Counted from the stretch's first letter, positions 8,496-17,876 are shown. The stretch: 50,077 nt of DNA from Gordonia otitidis NBRC 100426 (GCF_000248075.1 NZ_BAFB01000077.1:1-50077); one strand, 5' to 3'. The notes: generated from the sequence alone by a model not told the origin. Program-made: numbers and translations.

Positions 8496-8975
8496 GTCGC
8501 GGCCGCGGCGGGAACCAGCAAGACCGTGCTGTATCGACGGTGGGACACCAAGGTCGAGATGGTCATGTCGGCGATGGTCGACGTCGCCAGAGAAGTCCTC
8601 TCGGTCCCGGACACCGGATCACTGTCGACCGACCTGCACACCATCCTGGTCCGCATGCGGGCGCGGTTGACCGAGATCGGTTCGGAGACGATTCGATCGC
8701 TCCTCGCCGATCTGCCTGTCGGATCCACCGATGCGCTGCTGCGGCTCATCACCAGCCACGTCGACGATGTGATGGCTCCAACCCTCGAGCGCGCACGCGA
8801 ACGAGGAGAACTGGGACCGGGCGCACTTGCGCCGCGCGCGGCGGCACTGCCCTTCGACCTCGCACGGCACGAGTTCTTCATCACGGGCACCATGTCGGAT
8901 GACTCGATCGACGAGATCATCTCGATCTGCGTGATCCCCCTGTGGACGACACTGACAAATACTGCCGGCACATGA
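8496..8975 (+). pseudogene. TetR-family regulator remnant lacking the first part of its DNA-binding domain
   Basis: From 8496 the frame reads VAAAAGTSKTVLYRRW, the turn and recognition helix of a TetR HTH, followed by a normal-looking ligand-binding domain of about 140 residues. The first helices of the HTH (roughly 30-40 residues) are absent. Upstream, the same frame runs antisense to the first transmembrane helix of the divergent membrane-protein gene. The open frame can be extended to an ATG at 8403, but those residues do not resemble TetR. Without helix 1 and a promoter this is probably a non-functional remnant, although the C-terminal domain is intact. Confidence 0.65.
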
Positions 8976-9001
8976 CTCCCGGGCGTCCCGCGGTCATGAC
9001 A

Positions 9002-11605
9002 TCATCCGCCGAATGACTCGTTGACGACGTGGGAGAGCGACTCGCGGTCGGCGACGTCGAGCTTGATACACGCCCGATAGATGTGACCTTCGACCGTGCG
9101 CACGGACACGGTGAGTCGCTCGGCGATCTCACGATTGGTCAGACCCCGTCCTATGAGCACCGCGATCTCGCGTTCACGCGCGGTGATCGGCAACGGTCGC
9201 GCCGTCGCTCGAATCGCGGGTGTTGTCGCACCGTCGCACCTCTTCGACAGCGCGAGGACTCTGGCCGAGTACGCAGTGGCATCGCCGCGTCGACCGGCAC
9301 TGTCGTACAACTTCGCCGCCTGGGCGGCGGCATCGGCAGCGGAGAGGAGTAACCCCGCTTTCTCGAATTCGTCTGACGCCAAGGCCAACTCATCCGGATC
9401 ACCCGCAGCGAACGCCTCGGCATGGCGCACGTAGACGGGACCCAGATCCCCTTGTAGGAGTGGCGCGAGCTCGAGGAGTCGCGCCACCGTGGTTTTGTCG
9501 CCGAAGCGTGTCGCGTGGTGCAGGGCCTCCGCCTCGAGCGCGTGCTGGCCCGAGTCGCGCGCGATCTGTGCGGCATGATGGGCGTGCTCGATCGCGGTGC
9601 GTTCTGCGCCCTGCGCCGCGGCGATCCACGCTCGCGCAAGGACGCGTTGCGACTCGTGCAGCGCCAGGTGTGCGCCTCGGTGTTCGTCCGCGTCGCGGAG
9701 GACGCGTTCGGCGTTGTCGACGTCGTTGAGCGCAGCATAGGCGCGCACGAGGATCAACCGTCCCGGCAGACGCCAGGGGAGTGGCTGTTTGGCGTTGAGC
9801 GCGGCAAGTGCCTGCTCGAACTCGCTGATCGCCTCGCGAAACGACCCACTGTAGGTTGCGGCCACTCCGGCCATGATCTTGGCGATCGCCCACCCGAGGA
9901 ACTGACCAGACGACGAGAACTGTGTGTACTCGTCGGCGCGCGCCCGAGCTTCTGCGAGATCACCCACCATCGTGAGCGCCAGGACGTCGCAGTAGCGGAC
10001 CATGACGCTGATCATTCCGTCGGTCGCCTTCTGCTTCGCACGTGTACGTTCGGCATACGGCGCGTAGTCACGTCCCCGGCCTGCGATCGGCATGGCCAGA
10101 CCGGCACCGAACGCGGCGAAATCGATCGCCTGCGACGGCGCGTTGGGACTCTCCAGGACATGCTCGGCGAGTGCGATCCCCTCCTCGATGCGGTTCTCGT
10201 GCACGGCCATTGCGGCGGCGACCGCGTCGACGACGAGACGCAACGTCGGGTGCTGGACCTTCTCGTTGAGGAGGTCGAGCATGCGGTGGCTCTCCTCGAC
10301 GTCGCCGAGCATCCAGAAAATCAGGCTCATCCGCGAGACCGCCCAGACCACGAGCTCGAACTCGTTGAACGATTCGGGATCGAACTCGGTGAACACGGCG
10401 TCGGCCTCGACGATGCGGCCCTGCCACATGATCGCTCGGGACAGTAGTTCGCCCGCCGTGAGGCTGCCGTCGTGTTCGTAGGCGATGCGCGCGAGGCGCT
10501 CCCCGAGCGGGAGGTTCGCCAGGAAGATCGCATCCTTGGCCGCCGCGATCAGGAGGTCGGTGTCGACCTCGCGGTCTGCGTCTACACACAGTTGGGCGAG
10601 GCGTATCCGGTCGGCAGCGGTGTCAGGCGAGTGGTCGCGCAGTTCGTCGACGAGCTGCGCGCGAAGCCGCCGAGCCGCGATCGTGCTGATGCGGCGACGG
10701 ACGACGTCGGCGTAGAGCGGATGGCTGAATCGGACGTTCGTCGTGTCGCCGTCGCGCGTCGTCCTGATCAGTCCGGAGGTCTCCGCGTCGTCGACCGGCT
10801 CCTCACCGACCATGCGGATGAGAAGGTCGATGTCCATCGGCTCGTACAGGGACAGCACCTTGAGTGCGTTGATGACCAGGGGCCCCGCCCGATCGAGACG
10901 GTCGTCCAACAACGCCACCAGGCCCGTTGGCACAGCGGTTGGTCCGCGCAGTTGCCACACCCCGGAGACCTCCGAGAGCGCACCCGAATCGACCGCCCCC
11001 TCGACCATGTTGCGGAGGAACAACGGATTACCGCCAGACGAGTCCCAGATGACGTCGGCACTCAGGCCCTCCAGCGACCCGCCGAGGACCATCTCGACCA
11101 GCGATGCACACTGCTCCCTGGTGAGATTCTCCAGTTCGAGGCGATGCAGGTATCCGTCCTTCCACAGCGACGTCACCGCATCGGGCACCGACTCACCCGT
11201 GCGCACCGTTGCGATGATGCGGGCGCTGCGATCCATCGCGATCTGGTGCAGCAGCGTCGCCGAGAGTTGATCGAGCATGTGGGCGTCGTCGATCCCGATG
11301 ACCGTACCCGGCTCGGCGAGCAACGTCTCGCGAGCAGACACCAGTGCCGCGATCGGGTCACGGGATGCGGTGAGAGTGACCCACGGGGCAAAGGCGCCGA
11401 GTGGGATCGCCCGCGATGAATCCGTGCACGCCGCCCACCGGACGCTTCGGCCGAGTGTGTCGGTGACCATGCGGGCGAGCGTCGTCTTGCCAACGCCGGC
11501 CGGCCCGACGAGCACCACGCCGCAACGTCCCCCCGATCGGAGAAGCGCGGAACGAATGAACTGCTGTTCGGTGGGCCGGCCGAGAAGTTGCCACCGCCCT
11601 TCCAT
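9002..11605 (-). CDS. Large ATP-binding LuxR-family (LAL-type) transcriptional regulator
   Basis: An 867-residue regulator. An N-terminal AAA/NACHT-like ATPase has Walker A GPAGVGKT (residues 34-41) and Walker B IGIDDAH (about 103-109). A long helical middle region looks TPR-like, and the C-terminal LuxR HTH spans about 803-867 (ITAREREIAVLIGRGLTNRE, then TVSVRTVEGH). LAL/MalT-type proteins bind ATP and an inducer before activating transcription. The start at 11605 is 48 bp after the catalase-family stop and on the same strand, so it probably belongs to the oxygenase/catalase unit and may regulate it. The inducer is unknown. Confidence 0.9.
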   Translation of the reverse strand: MEGRWQLLGRPTEQQFIRSALLRSGGRCGVVLVGPAGVGKTTLARMVTDTLGRSVRWAACTDSSRAIPLGAFAPWVTLTASRDPIAALVSARETLLAEPGTVIGIDDAHMLDQLSATLLHQIAMDRSARIIATVRTGESVPDAVTSLWKDGYLHRLELENLTREQCASLVEMVLGGSLEGLSADVIWDSSGGNPLFLRNMVEGAVDSGALSEVSGVWQLRGPTAVPTGLVALLDDRLDRAGPLVINALKVLSLYEPMDIDLLIRMVGEEPVDDAETSGLIRTTRDGDTTNVRFSHPLYADVVRRRISTIAARRLRAQLVDELRDHSPDTAADRIRLAQLCVDADREVDTDLLIAAAKDAIFLANLPLGERLARIAYEHDGSLTAGELLSRAIMWQGRIVEADAVFTEFDPESFNEFELVVWAVSRMSLIFWMLGDVEESHRMLDLLNEKVQHPTLRLVVDAVAAAMAVHENRIEEGIALAEHVLESPNAPSQAIDFAAFGAGLAMPIAGRGRDYAPYAERTRAKQKATDGMISVMVRYCDVLALTMVGDLAEARARADEYTQFSSSGQFLGWAIAKIMAGVAATYSGSFREAISEFEQALAALNAKQPLPWRLPGRLILVRAYAALNDVDNAERVLRDADEHRGAHLALHESQRVLARAWIAAAQGAERTAIEHAHHAAQIARDSGQHALEAEALHHATRFGDKTTVARLLELAPLLQGDLGPVYVRHAEAFAAGDPDELALASDEFEKAGLLLSAADAAAQAAKLYDSAGRRGDATAYSARVLALSKRCDGATTPAIRATARPLPITAREREIAVLIGRGLTNREIAERLTVSVRTVEGHIYRACIKLDVADRESLSHVVNESFGG

Positions 11606-11653
11606 GGTTGAGGATTATAGAACGACGAAGAAACGAGCGAGCGCCAAAAGATC

Positions 11654-12757
11654 TCAGTCGGGTAAATCCGCAACCGAGCTCGGCTCGCTCATCGGTGCAT
11701 TGTTCTTCTGATGCCGGAATCTGCTCGACGCGTCGTACACCTCACGCTTGAGTCTGTTGATGGATCCGAGAGGCGTGTGGGCCTTGAGCCCCCGCCACGA
11801 ATTGAACGCCAGTACGTCGTCGCCGTACGCGCGTCGTTCCGGCGTATAGGGGTCCTGACGGGGAAACCGTATCGTGGCGACGGTCCGATGGGGAGACTCG
11901 TCCTCGGGCCACGAGGTCTTCGCATTCTCCAGCGGCATCCGATCGATATTCGTGCACAGTTGCACGCGCAATTCGTATTCCGCGGCGTGCGTATCGAAGA
12001 AGTCGACGGTCATGTCCTGCAAAGCGTTGACGCCGCGGTAATCGGTAGTCGGCTGTCCCGCGAGTGCGCGAACCTCGGGCGACGACGGTGCGTACAGCAT
12101 CTTTGCGACGTACCTGCCGTACCGCAGCGGCGCCGACGTGTAGAAGGTGTCGCCGAGAATGTGAGTGTTCTTCTTGATGAAGACCTTGAGGGTCTCCGGC
12201 AGCGGGTGCCCGATCTTGGTCAGCAGCCGATCGTCGACGAAGGCCAACCCCTTCTCGGCGAGGGCGAGCACGGGGTCGGAGACCCGCGCGAGCGCCCAGG
12301 CGGTCATCATCCCCTTCGTCGAATACTCCTGCGCATCGGCGAACAGAAACTCACGATGCGTCACCATGATGAAATCCTGGGTGGTCGCAGTGTCGTCGGG
12401 GAGTGCCCTGTCACCCGGATCGACACCGATGACCTTGATGCCCAGGCCACGGACACCTCTCATCTGGTCCGTGCGGATCGCTCCGGACGTACTCGACAGA
12501 CGCGCGATGACCGGATAGGTGCGTGGCTGCGCGAACAATCCCTGGGCGAGTTCCTCCGGCAGGTTCGCGTGTACCTCCAGCTCGCCCCGCAGTATGGCGT
12601 GACTTTTCGCGTGAGCGTCTCGAATCGCGCGCTTGTACTTGGCATACGAGTGCTCGTTGTTTGCGTGCAGGGTCTGCACGATCCTCGCCACCGCCTTGGC
12701 CTCGTCCGGCGGCGCGTTCTCCATATCGGGTGTGAACAGCACGTACTCGGGGCTCAT
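11654..12757 (-). CDS. Catalase-related haem protein (y4iL-like)
   Basis: A 367-residue protein, shorter than a classical monofunctional catalase (about 480-700). HAKSHAILRGELEV (about residues 49-62) lines up with the distal-His segment of catalases, RGVRGLGIKV with the RDPRGFAVKF segment, and SAPLRYGRYVAKM with the catalase core. The distal Asn region differs and I cannot assign the proximal Tyr with confidence. Catalase-related proteins of this size include allene oxide synthases and other hydroperoxide-metabolising enzymes. It sits directly downstream of a fatty-acid-oxygenase-like gene, which makes a lipid hydroperoxide a plausible substrate. That role is inference. Confidence 0.8.
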   Translation of the reverse strand: MSPEYVLFTPDMENAPPDEAKAVARIVQTLHANNEHSYAKYKRAIRDAHAKSHAILRGELEVHANLPEELAQGLFAQPRTYPVIARLSSTSGAIRTDQMRGVRGLGIKVIGVDPGDRALPDDTATTQDFIMVTHREFLFADAQEYSTKGMMTAWALARVSDPVLALAEKGLAFVDDRLLTKIGHPLPETLKVFIKKNTHILGDTFYTSAPLRYGRYVAKMLYAPSSPEVRALAGQPTTDYRGVNALQDMTVDFFDTHAAEYELRVQLCTNIDRMPLENAKTSWPEDESPHRTVATIRFPRQDPYTPERRAYGDDVLAFNSWRGLKAHTPLGSINRLKREVYDASSRFRHQKNNAPMSEPSSVADLPD

Positions 12758-12833
12758 CCCAGTCCTCTCGGTGAGTCAGGTGGCAGCGATGTTTCGGCTT
12801 TGGTCTCCTGGCAGGCGATCTGTCGGCCGATGA

Positions 12834-14636
12834 TCAGGTGGCGGGCCAGGGCGCGAACGGGTTCGCGATCTTGGTGAGCAGCGGGGTGAGTGTGGGGAAG
12901 TGGCGCAGCAGGACCGTGCGCATCGAGTTGTCCCGAATCCATGCCATGCCGGCCTCGGTGTAGAAGTCAGCGGTGAAGTCCGTCGTGAGGAATCGATCGG
13001 CGGCGATCCTGCGTGAGGCCATCAGGATGAAGACGCGAAAAGCGGTGTCCGAGAAGCCGAAACCTCGAGGTTTGCGTTCGGCGTACAACCCGACCATCAG
13101 ATCGACATCGTCGACGGTGCTGTAGATCCGTTCCAGTTGCGCCGCCCACTCGGGTCTGTCGGTGAGATCGGCGAAGCTCCGTGCCGGGGCGAGCCGGAAA
13201 TATCGGCGGAACTCGTTGTAGCGGGGGACACCTCGTTCTCTGCTGCGCAACACGTCGACGGTGGCGAGGTCGATCGGTTCGCCCGACGGACGGGCAAGGT
13301 CCCGTAGCGCCGCCGGGAAGTTCTGCAATGTGAGGGCACCCGGATGGGCACGGCCGAACGAGTACAACAGATCCGCCATCGACGATTCGGCCATCCGGGT
13401 GTGCACGTGGTCGACGAGCAGCTCCGCGAGGGCGTGCGTGCGCCTCGTCTGTCCGGTGGCGACGCTGCGCACCTCGAGCTCGTCGGGTAGCAGGGGATGC
13501 ATGCGGTAGACGGAAATGAACTCTTCGGTCAGCGAGAACGGCACCCCGTTGAGTTCCGTACGCCCGCCCGGAATCCCGAAGAGGATCTCGTTGTCGACGA
13601 GTCGGCCGAAGCGAGTGGTGAATTTCTCGCCGAGCAGTCCGAACCAGTTCGCGCGCATACCGGTGACGGTCGTTGGGTGGGCGATGATCGCCGGAGTCCA
13701 GTCGATCGTGTGAATCTTGGCCATCAGCGCTGAATTGACCAGTCGTGCAATGTCGTACAGACGCTGCTGGTCGTCGGCCAGCTCTGGCTGCGCTGCGGTG
13801 AGTCGTCGGCAGATCGTGTTGTGTTCTCGTAAGAACAACGACTGCATCAGTGCCAGTCCCAGCCATGAGTTCGCCTGAGGGCCGGTCGGATCCAGCAACT
13901 GCTCGGCGGCGAGCGTGGGTAATCCGTCGTCGGCGAGTTCGATCGTGGCGAGCAGATTGCCCTGCGCGTCGGTGTCGCGGATTGCGCGGGCGTACTCCTC
14001 TGTGTCTCCGTAGATCTGAGAGGCGTCCCACCAATGGGTGTCCCGGTTGGCAAAGGTCGGTGGCACGTCGGTGGGCCCGTCAAGCGCAGGCGTGTGCGGA
14101 ATCTGCATCGGCCTGGCGTGTGGCCACGGGTCGTCGGGCTCGAGGCCGACCAGCCACGGCTCGGGATCCACCGGGGTCAGGTGGCTCACCCAATCGTGCA
14201 CCTGGAACTGGATCCACGCGGCCGCGAGAAGGTTCAGGGTCGACGCCGGTTGGAACTCGGTGCGGGCGAGGAGCTTCTCGCTGATCACCCGTGGGCTCGG
14301 TTCACGTGCGCGGTCCTCGGTCTCCGGCCACGTCGCGTCGATGGGCACGTTACGGCCGAAACGAGCACCCACCGAACCCATGTCGGGTCGCTCGAGGTTG
14401 TCGAACCGACCGTCGATCGTGCGGCCCGGATGATCGGACGGGTTCAGTGGCGGATCGAGCGGAGTGACGGGGTCGGGGTCGGTGTCGAAGAGGTTCAGTG
14501 CCCTTAGCTGGCTGCGAATCCCGACCAATACCGCCAGCGCCAGTGGTTTCGGGAGCCGCGACCACCCGAACAGCCTGTCGGCGTTCTCCGCGGCCGAAGC
14601 CAGCACTCGTTCAACGGTAGTTCTCTGATCGACCAC
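12834..14636 (-). CDS. Animal-haem-peroxidase superfamily oxygenase, alpha-dioxygenase/cyclooxygenase type
   Basis: A 600-residue member of the cyclooxygenase-peroxidase superfamily. The distal haem His is His147 in FQVHDW, with FLREHN at 268-273. The key motif is VYRMHPLLPDE, with Tyr377 three residues before the presumed proximal His380. This is the spacing of the radical-forming Tyr and haem ligand in plant alpha-dioxygenases and cyclooxygenases, and the 230-residue gap to His147 resembles alpha-dioxygenase more than COX. The expected reaction is oxygenation of a fatty acid to a hydroperoxide. There is no signal peptide. It is the first gene of a unit with a catalase-related protein and a LuxR regulator. 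Confidence 0.85.
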   Translation of the reverse strand: MVDQRTTVERVLASAAENADRLFGWSRLPKPLALAVLVGIRSQLRALNLFDTDPDPVTPLDPPLNPSDHPGRTIDGRFDNLERPDMGSVGARFGRNVPIDATWPETEDRAREPSPRVISEKLLARTEFQPASTLNLLAAAWIQFQVHDWVSHLTPVDPEPWLVGLEPDDPWPHARPMQIPHTPALDGPTDVPPTFANRDTHWWDASQIYGDTEEYARAIRDTDAQGNLLATIELADDGLPTLAAEQLLDPTGPQANSWLGLALMQSLFLREHNTICRRLTAAQPELADDQQRLYDIARLVNSALMAKIHTIDWTPAIIAHPTTVTGMRANWFGLLGEKFTTRFGRLVDNEILFGIPGGRTELNGVPFSLTEEFISVYRMHPLLPDELEVRSVATGQTRRTHALAELLVDHVHTRMAESSMADLLYSFGRAHPGALTLQNFPAALRDLARPSGEPIDLATVDVLRSRERGVPRYNEFRRYFRLAPARSFADLTDRPEWAAQLERIYSTVDDVDLMVGLYAERKPRGFGFSDTAFRVFILMASRRIAADRFLTTDFTADFYTEAGMAWIRDNSMRTVLLRHFPTLTPLLTKIANPFAPWPAT

Positions 14637-14938
14637 CCAGTCCTCTTCCGCTCGCCCACGTGATTGCCGCTACAGATCGTTTGGACACACCGACCGTGTC
14701 GCGATGAGTATCCCCGAGATCGACCTGCTGCCGCATGCGTACCGGGCTACCTCATAGCGCGGGTGGTGCTTTCGAGTAGCCGGGTACTCGTGAAAGCGCC
14801 ACGCGGTTCACAAAGACTGAAAGCCCAGTCGGTACGCGTTCAGGCACGCAGTCCCGGCACGCGCTTTCAGCAGGGCGCACCGGATCGGACACGCGCAGGA
14901 TGTCATGCGCACGGAAGAAAGAAAGCGACAGGTGATTC
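14637..14938. other. Structured intergenic region between divergent genes
   Basis: About 300 bp between the oxygenase gene (leftward) and the CYTH-like gene (rightward), with no convincing ORF. It holds an imperfect hairpin (14763-14778 pairing with 14785-14802, one 2-nt bulge) and an 8-bp inverted repeat (14817-14824 with 14863-14870) around a 38-nt interval. Both promoters should lie here. The elements could be a transcript leader, a terminator or operator sites; the sequence alone does not decide. Confidence 0.4.
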
Positions 14939-15682
14939 GTGATCGTCCCGATCAGCATCACACTCAACATCGACACGGGGATCGACGACATCGTCGACGC
15001 CCTCGACTGTCGGATCGACAACGCGACGCAGCGTCGATTCTGGTTCGCGGAGGCACACCACGCATCGGCCGACACGCCCACCCCGCTGTACGACAGCAGG
15101 GTGGTGATCCGATTGCGGTCGGGAGCCCGCGACGACCTGACAGTCACGATGCTTCCCGAGAGCTGTGATCGGCTTACCGGTGATTGGGCCGCGCCCTTCG
15201 ACCGGGATGACCTCGAATACCGGATCTCCGAACGCTGGTGCGGCGGCAGTCGGCAATTGACAGCGTCGGCACGCACTCACCATCCAGCAGGCGCCATGGT
15301 GGCAGCGATACGCGATGGCGCCGACCCCACCCACCTCCTCGATATGTCACAGCGCCGATTCCTCGTGGCATGCGCGACCTCCGGGACTCCGATCGATCAC
15401 CTCGTGATCCGCGGTCCGATCACGTCACATGTCTGGGACACGGCGCTTCCCGAGAACCGTCGCGTCCGTGTGGAGCGGTGGCTGACCGACGGGCTCGACG
15501 TCCTCGGGATCACCACACGTGTGGAACTGCGGCCGGGCGATGCCTCGTACGACCTCACCGCACGAGCGGTGGACGCCGCTGGAGAGCTTCGCGACGGACT
15601 GTCCGGACTCGGGGGTCAGACCAGTCCGCTTGCCAGCAGGACCGCCTTGGCACTCAGGGTGCTGTCCGGCGCGGCGACGTGA
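14939..15682 (+). CDS. Divergent CYTH-like (adenylate cyclase/triphosphatase fold) protein
   Basis: A 247-residue protein not obvious at first sight. The strand pattern PLYDSRVVIRLRSGARDDLTV (about residues 43-63), the later MSQRRFLVACA, HLVIRGPITSHVW and VRVERWLTDGLDVLGITTR segments, and a C-terminal LASRTALAL helix follow the order seen in actinobacterial CYTH-domain proteins. CYTH enzymes act on triphosphates through an N-terminal ExExK motif; here the matching strand is ISITLNID, so the catalytic acids seem lost. It may be a binding protein rather than an enzyme. The GTG at 14939 follows an A/G-rich stretch. It converges on the FKBP gene with a 25-bp gap. Confidence 0.55.
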   Translation: MIVPISITLNIDTGIDDIVDALDCRIDNATQRRFWFAEAHHASADTPTPLYDSRVVIRLRSGARDDLTVTMLPESCDRLTGDWAAPFDRDDLEYRISERWCGGSRQLTASARTHHPAGAMVAAIRDGADPTHLLDMSQRRFLVACATSGTPIDHLVIRGPITSHVWDTALPENRRVRVERWLTDGLDVLGITTRVELRPGDASYDLTARAVDAAGELRDGLSGLGGQTSPLASRTALALRVLSGAAT

Positions 15683-15707
15683 CCAGCAGAGTCTTCCTTC
15701 GACGAAG

Positions 15708-16298
15708 TCACCCGTCGACCGAAACGATCGTCAACTCGAAGACCAGGGTGTCGCCCTTGTCGATCCCGGCCGCCGGATTGCCGTCCGGATATCCGTCCGC
15801 GGGGTTCATTGCCACGGCCACCGAGGAGCCGACTTTCTGGCCGGCGATCGCCTTCTTGAACCCGACCACGACCTGATCCAGCGAGAACTGTACGGGTGTA
15901 CCAGCGGTGTAGCTGCTGTCGAACGTCTTCCCATCCCGACCGTTGACGCCGACATAACACACGCTGACGGTCGCGGTGTCGGCGACGACCGGCCCTGAGC
16001 CCTCTCGCAGGGTGTGGACCTCGGTGTCGGTCACGGCGAACGGAGTCGTCACCTTCACCGCCGGTGCGGTCGTCGACGTCGAGGCGACGACGTCGACGCT
16101 CCCCGTGGTTCCGCGTAGGGTCCACTCGGGCTTTGCCGATGCGGCCGGCGACGCCGTCGGACAGCTCGCCGCGGCAGCGGATGTCGGCGACGACTGGGCT
16201 GAACCCGAATCGGAGTCCGACCCGCACGCAGCGAGTCCGATGGTCAATGAGGCAGCGGCGACAGGTAGCAACAGGCGTCGGATGTTCACTCGCGTCAC
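15708..16298 (-). CDS. FKBP-type peptidyl-prolyl isomerase lipoprotein
   Basis: About 196 residues. An N-terminal lipoprotein signal with lipobox LAAC is followed by a Ser/Ala-rich linker and a C-terminal FKBP domain: VSVCYVGVNGRDGKTFDSSY, then FSLDQVVVGFKKAIAGQKVG and DTLVFELTIV. It should be anchored outside the cell membrane and catalyse prolyl isomerisation during folding of secreted proteins. Starts at GTG 16298 or GTG 16289 both give a good signal peptide; the longer ATG at 16355 would run through a hairpin and is unlikely. That hairpin separates it from the alkaline phosphatase gene upstream. Confidence 0.85.
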   Translation of the reverse strand: MTRVNIRRLLLPVAAASLTIGLAACGSDSDSGSAQSSPTSAAAASCPTASPAASAKPEWTLRGTTGSVDVVASTSTTAPAVKVTTPFAVTDTEVHTLREGSGPVVADTATVSVCYVGVNGRDGKTFDSSYTAGTPVQFSLDQVVVGFKKAIAGQKVGSSVAVAMNPADGYPDGNPAAGIDKGDTLVFELTIVSVDG

Positions 16299-16320
16299 GC
16301 TACCGAATCGGTTGTCGATC

Positions 16321-16346
16321 CCACGCCCGGCCTCCGCCGGGCGTGG
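16321..16346 (-). terminator. Hairpin between alkaline phosphatase and FKBP genes
   Basis: A perfect 11-bp GC-rich stem (16321-16331 with 16336-16346) around a 4-nt loop starts 12 bp past the alkaline phosphatase stop. There is no T-tract, as is common for actinobacterial terminators. Confidence 0.6.
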
Positions 16347-16358
16347 ACGACGCACCGA

Positions 16359-17876
16359 CTAGGACGAAGGAAGTCCCAGCGCCCGGGAGATGGTGAAGAA
16401 CAGATCCGTCTGGTCGGTCAGCCCGACGACGTTCGCTGCGCTCGGGCCGTACGCGGCGACTCTCAACTGCGTACCGGTGTGTCCCTGATCCATGGCATCG
16501 AGATTGTCCGACGTCCCGTAGGACACCGTGAGTGGCTGACCGTCTTTGGTCGTCAGTACACGCGTCAGCCCGGGGTAGAGCGCGTCCCTTTCCACCTGGA
16601 CGGGGAGCTTCGCGTCGTCGGCGGCCTCCTGGACGTCCTCGGCGGTCATCGTCTCGACGATCTGACTGCTGTGCGCGTGATCGGCGGTCACGATGACCAG
16701 CGTGTCGCGGTTGTCCTTGGCGTAGTCGAGCGCCACCTTCGTGGCCTCGTCGAGGTCCACAGTCTCACCGATCTGACCGCACGGATTGGCTGCGTGATCC
16801 TGCTTGTCGATCGACGCACCCTCCACCTGCAGGAAGAATCCTTTGTCGTTGCCCTTGAGCAGGTCGATCGATTTCTTGGTCATGTCCGCGAGCTTCGGTG
16901 TCGACGCACCGCGTTCTGGGTTGTCGGTGCAGGTCGCGGCGGGTTCGAGGTAGCCACCCTTGGTCGCGACGGGCCCGTTCCAGCGGACCGGCATGTTGCC
17001 GTCGGCGAACAATCCCAGCACTGGGGAGTCCTGGTTTGCAGCCGTGACACCGTTCAGCTCGTCGGCGCTGCGAACCATCTGATAGCCACGTTCCTTTGCC
17101 TGCACCTCGAGTGTTTTGCCCCGGTACTGCCCCGCGGTGGCGGTCTGCTGGAATGTCTTCGCACCGCCGCCGAGGACCAGATCTGCACGGGTCGCGAGGA
17201 GTTGCTCGGTGATCGACCCCTTCCCGCCCTTGTCCAGCGCATCGTCCGGACACTTCTCGGCTGTCTCCTCGGGTCCGTAGCACTTGCGATTGCTGACGTG
17301 GGCGACCTGCACCGCTGGTGTCGCGTCCTGGATCTCCGCGGTGGTCACATCACCGGTCGCCTTACCCGCCTTCTTGGCGAGCTCGAGCAGCGTCTGCTGC
17401 GGGGCTCCCTCGATGTCGACCGAGATCGCACCGTTGTAGGTCTTGGTGCCCGTCGACCATGCCGAACCGCTCGCGGCCGAATCGGTCACGTAGGTGGGCT
17501 TTCCGTCCTTGTCGATCGAGTAGTGCGTGTACTGACCGGTCAGGGGAAGCGCGTCAAGACCGCTGAAGGTACCGCCTGCGCCCTGTGCGTAGTCGCGGGC
17601 GACGGTGATCTCCGAGTCGCCCATTCCGTCGCCGATCAGCAGGATGACGTTCTTCGCGCCCGAGTTGCGGATGGAATCGGCAATGAGCGATCCGCGGTCG
17701 TCACCTGCCCTGGTCGCACCTCCATGTTCTGAAAGCGTGCCCTTGGCAACGGGATCCAGCAGCGGCCCGGCCGTGTCGTCGTCGCTGCCACCACTGCACG
17801 CCGCCATCACTGTCGTCGCACACACCACAGCGGTGACCGCCATGTACCGATGTCGTCGCATCCGCATTCTCCCCAT
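16359..17876 (-). CDS. phoA: Alkaline phosphatase, PhoA family, lipoprotein
   Basis: A 505-residue alkaline phosphatase that hydrolyses phosphate monoesters outside the membrane. Visible motifs are the metal-site [11 protein letters not shown] (Asp83), the phosphorylated Ser133 in [33 protein letters not shown] and the final metal His in GHTGTQ. The signal ends in a lipobox VMAAC (Cys27), so it is probably a lipoprotein. The ATG at 17876 is used here; an in-frame ATG at 17861 has a better GGGGAG ribosome-binding site 7 bp upstream and is a good alternative. It is flanked by two strong hairpins, so it is likely transcribed alone. Phosphate regulation is typical of the family but no Pho box was identified. 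Confidence 0.9.
   Translation of the reverse strand: MGRMRMRRHRYMAVTAVVCATTVMAACSGGSDDDTAGPLLDPVAKGTLSEHGGATRAGDDRGSLIADSIRNSGAKNVILLIGDGMGDSEITVARDYAQGAGGTFSGLDALPLTGQYTHYSIDKDGKPTYVTDSAASGSAWSTGTKTYNGAISVDIEGAPQQTLLELAKKAGKATGDVTTAEIQDATPAVQVAHVSNRKCYGPEETAEKCPDDALDKGGKGSITEQLLATRADLVLGGGAKTFQQTATAGQYRGKTLEVQAKERGYQMVRSADELNGVTAANQDSPVLGLFADGNMPVRWNGPVATKGGYLEPAATCTDNPERGASTPKLADMTKKSIDLLKGNDKGFFLQVEGASIDKQDHAANPCGQIGETVDLDEATKVALDYAKDNRDTLVIVTADHAHSSQIVETMTAEDVQEAADDAKLPVQVERDALYPGLTRVLTTKDGQPLTVSYGTSDNLDAMDQGHTGTQLRVAAYGPSAANVVGLTDQTDLFFTISRALGLPSS

Noticed and set aside
16479..17732. A 417-codon plus-strand open frame across alkaline phosphatase
   Set aside because: It is a codon-bias shadow of the phosphatase gene, which has all catalytic motifs on the other strand.
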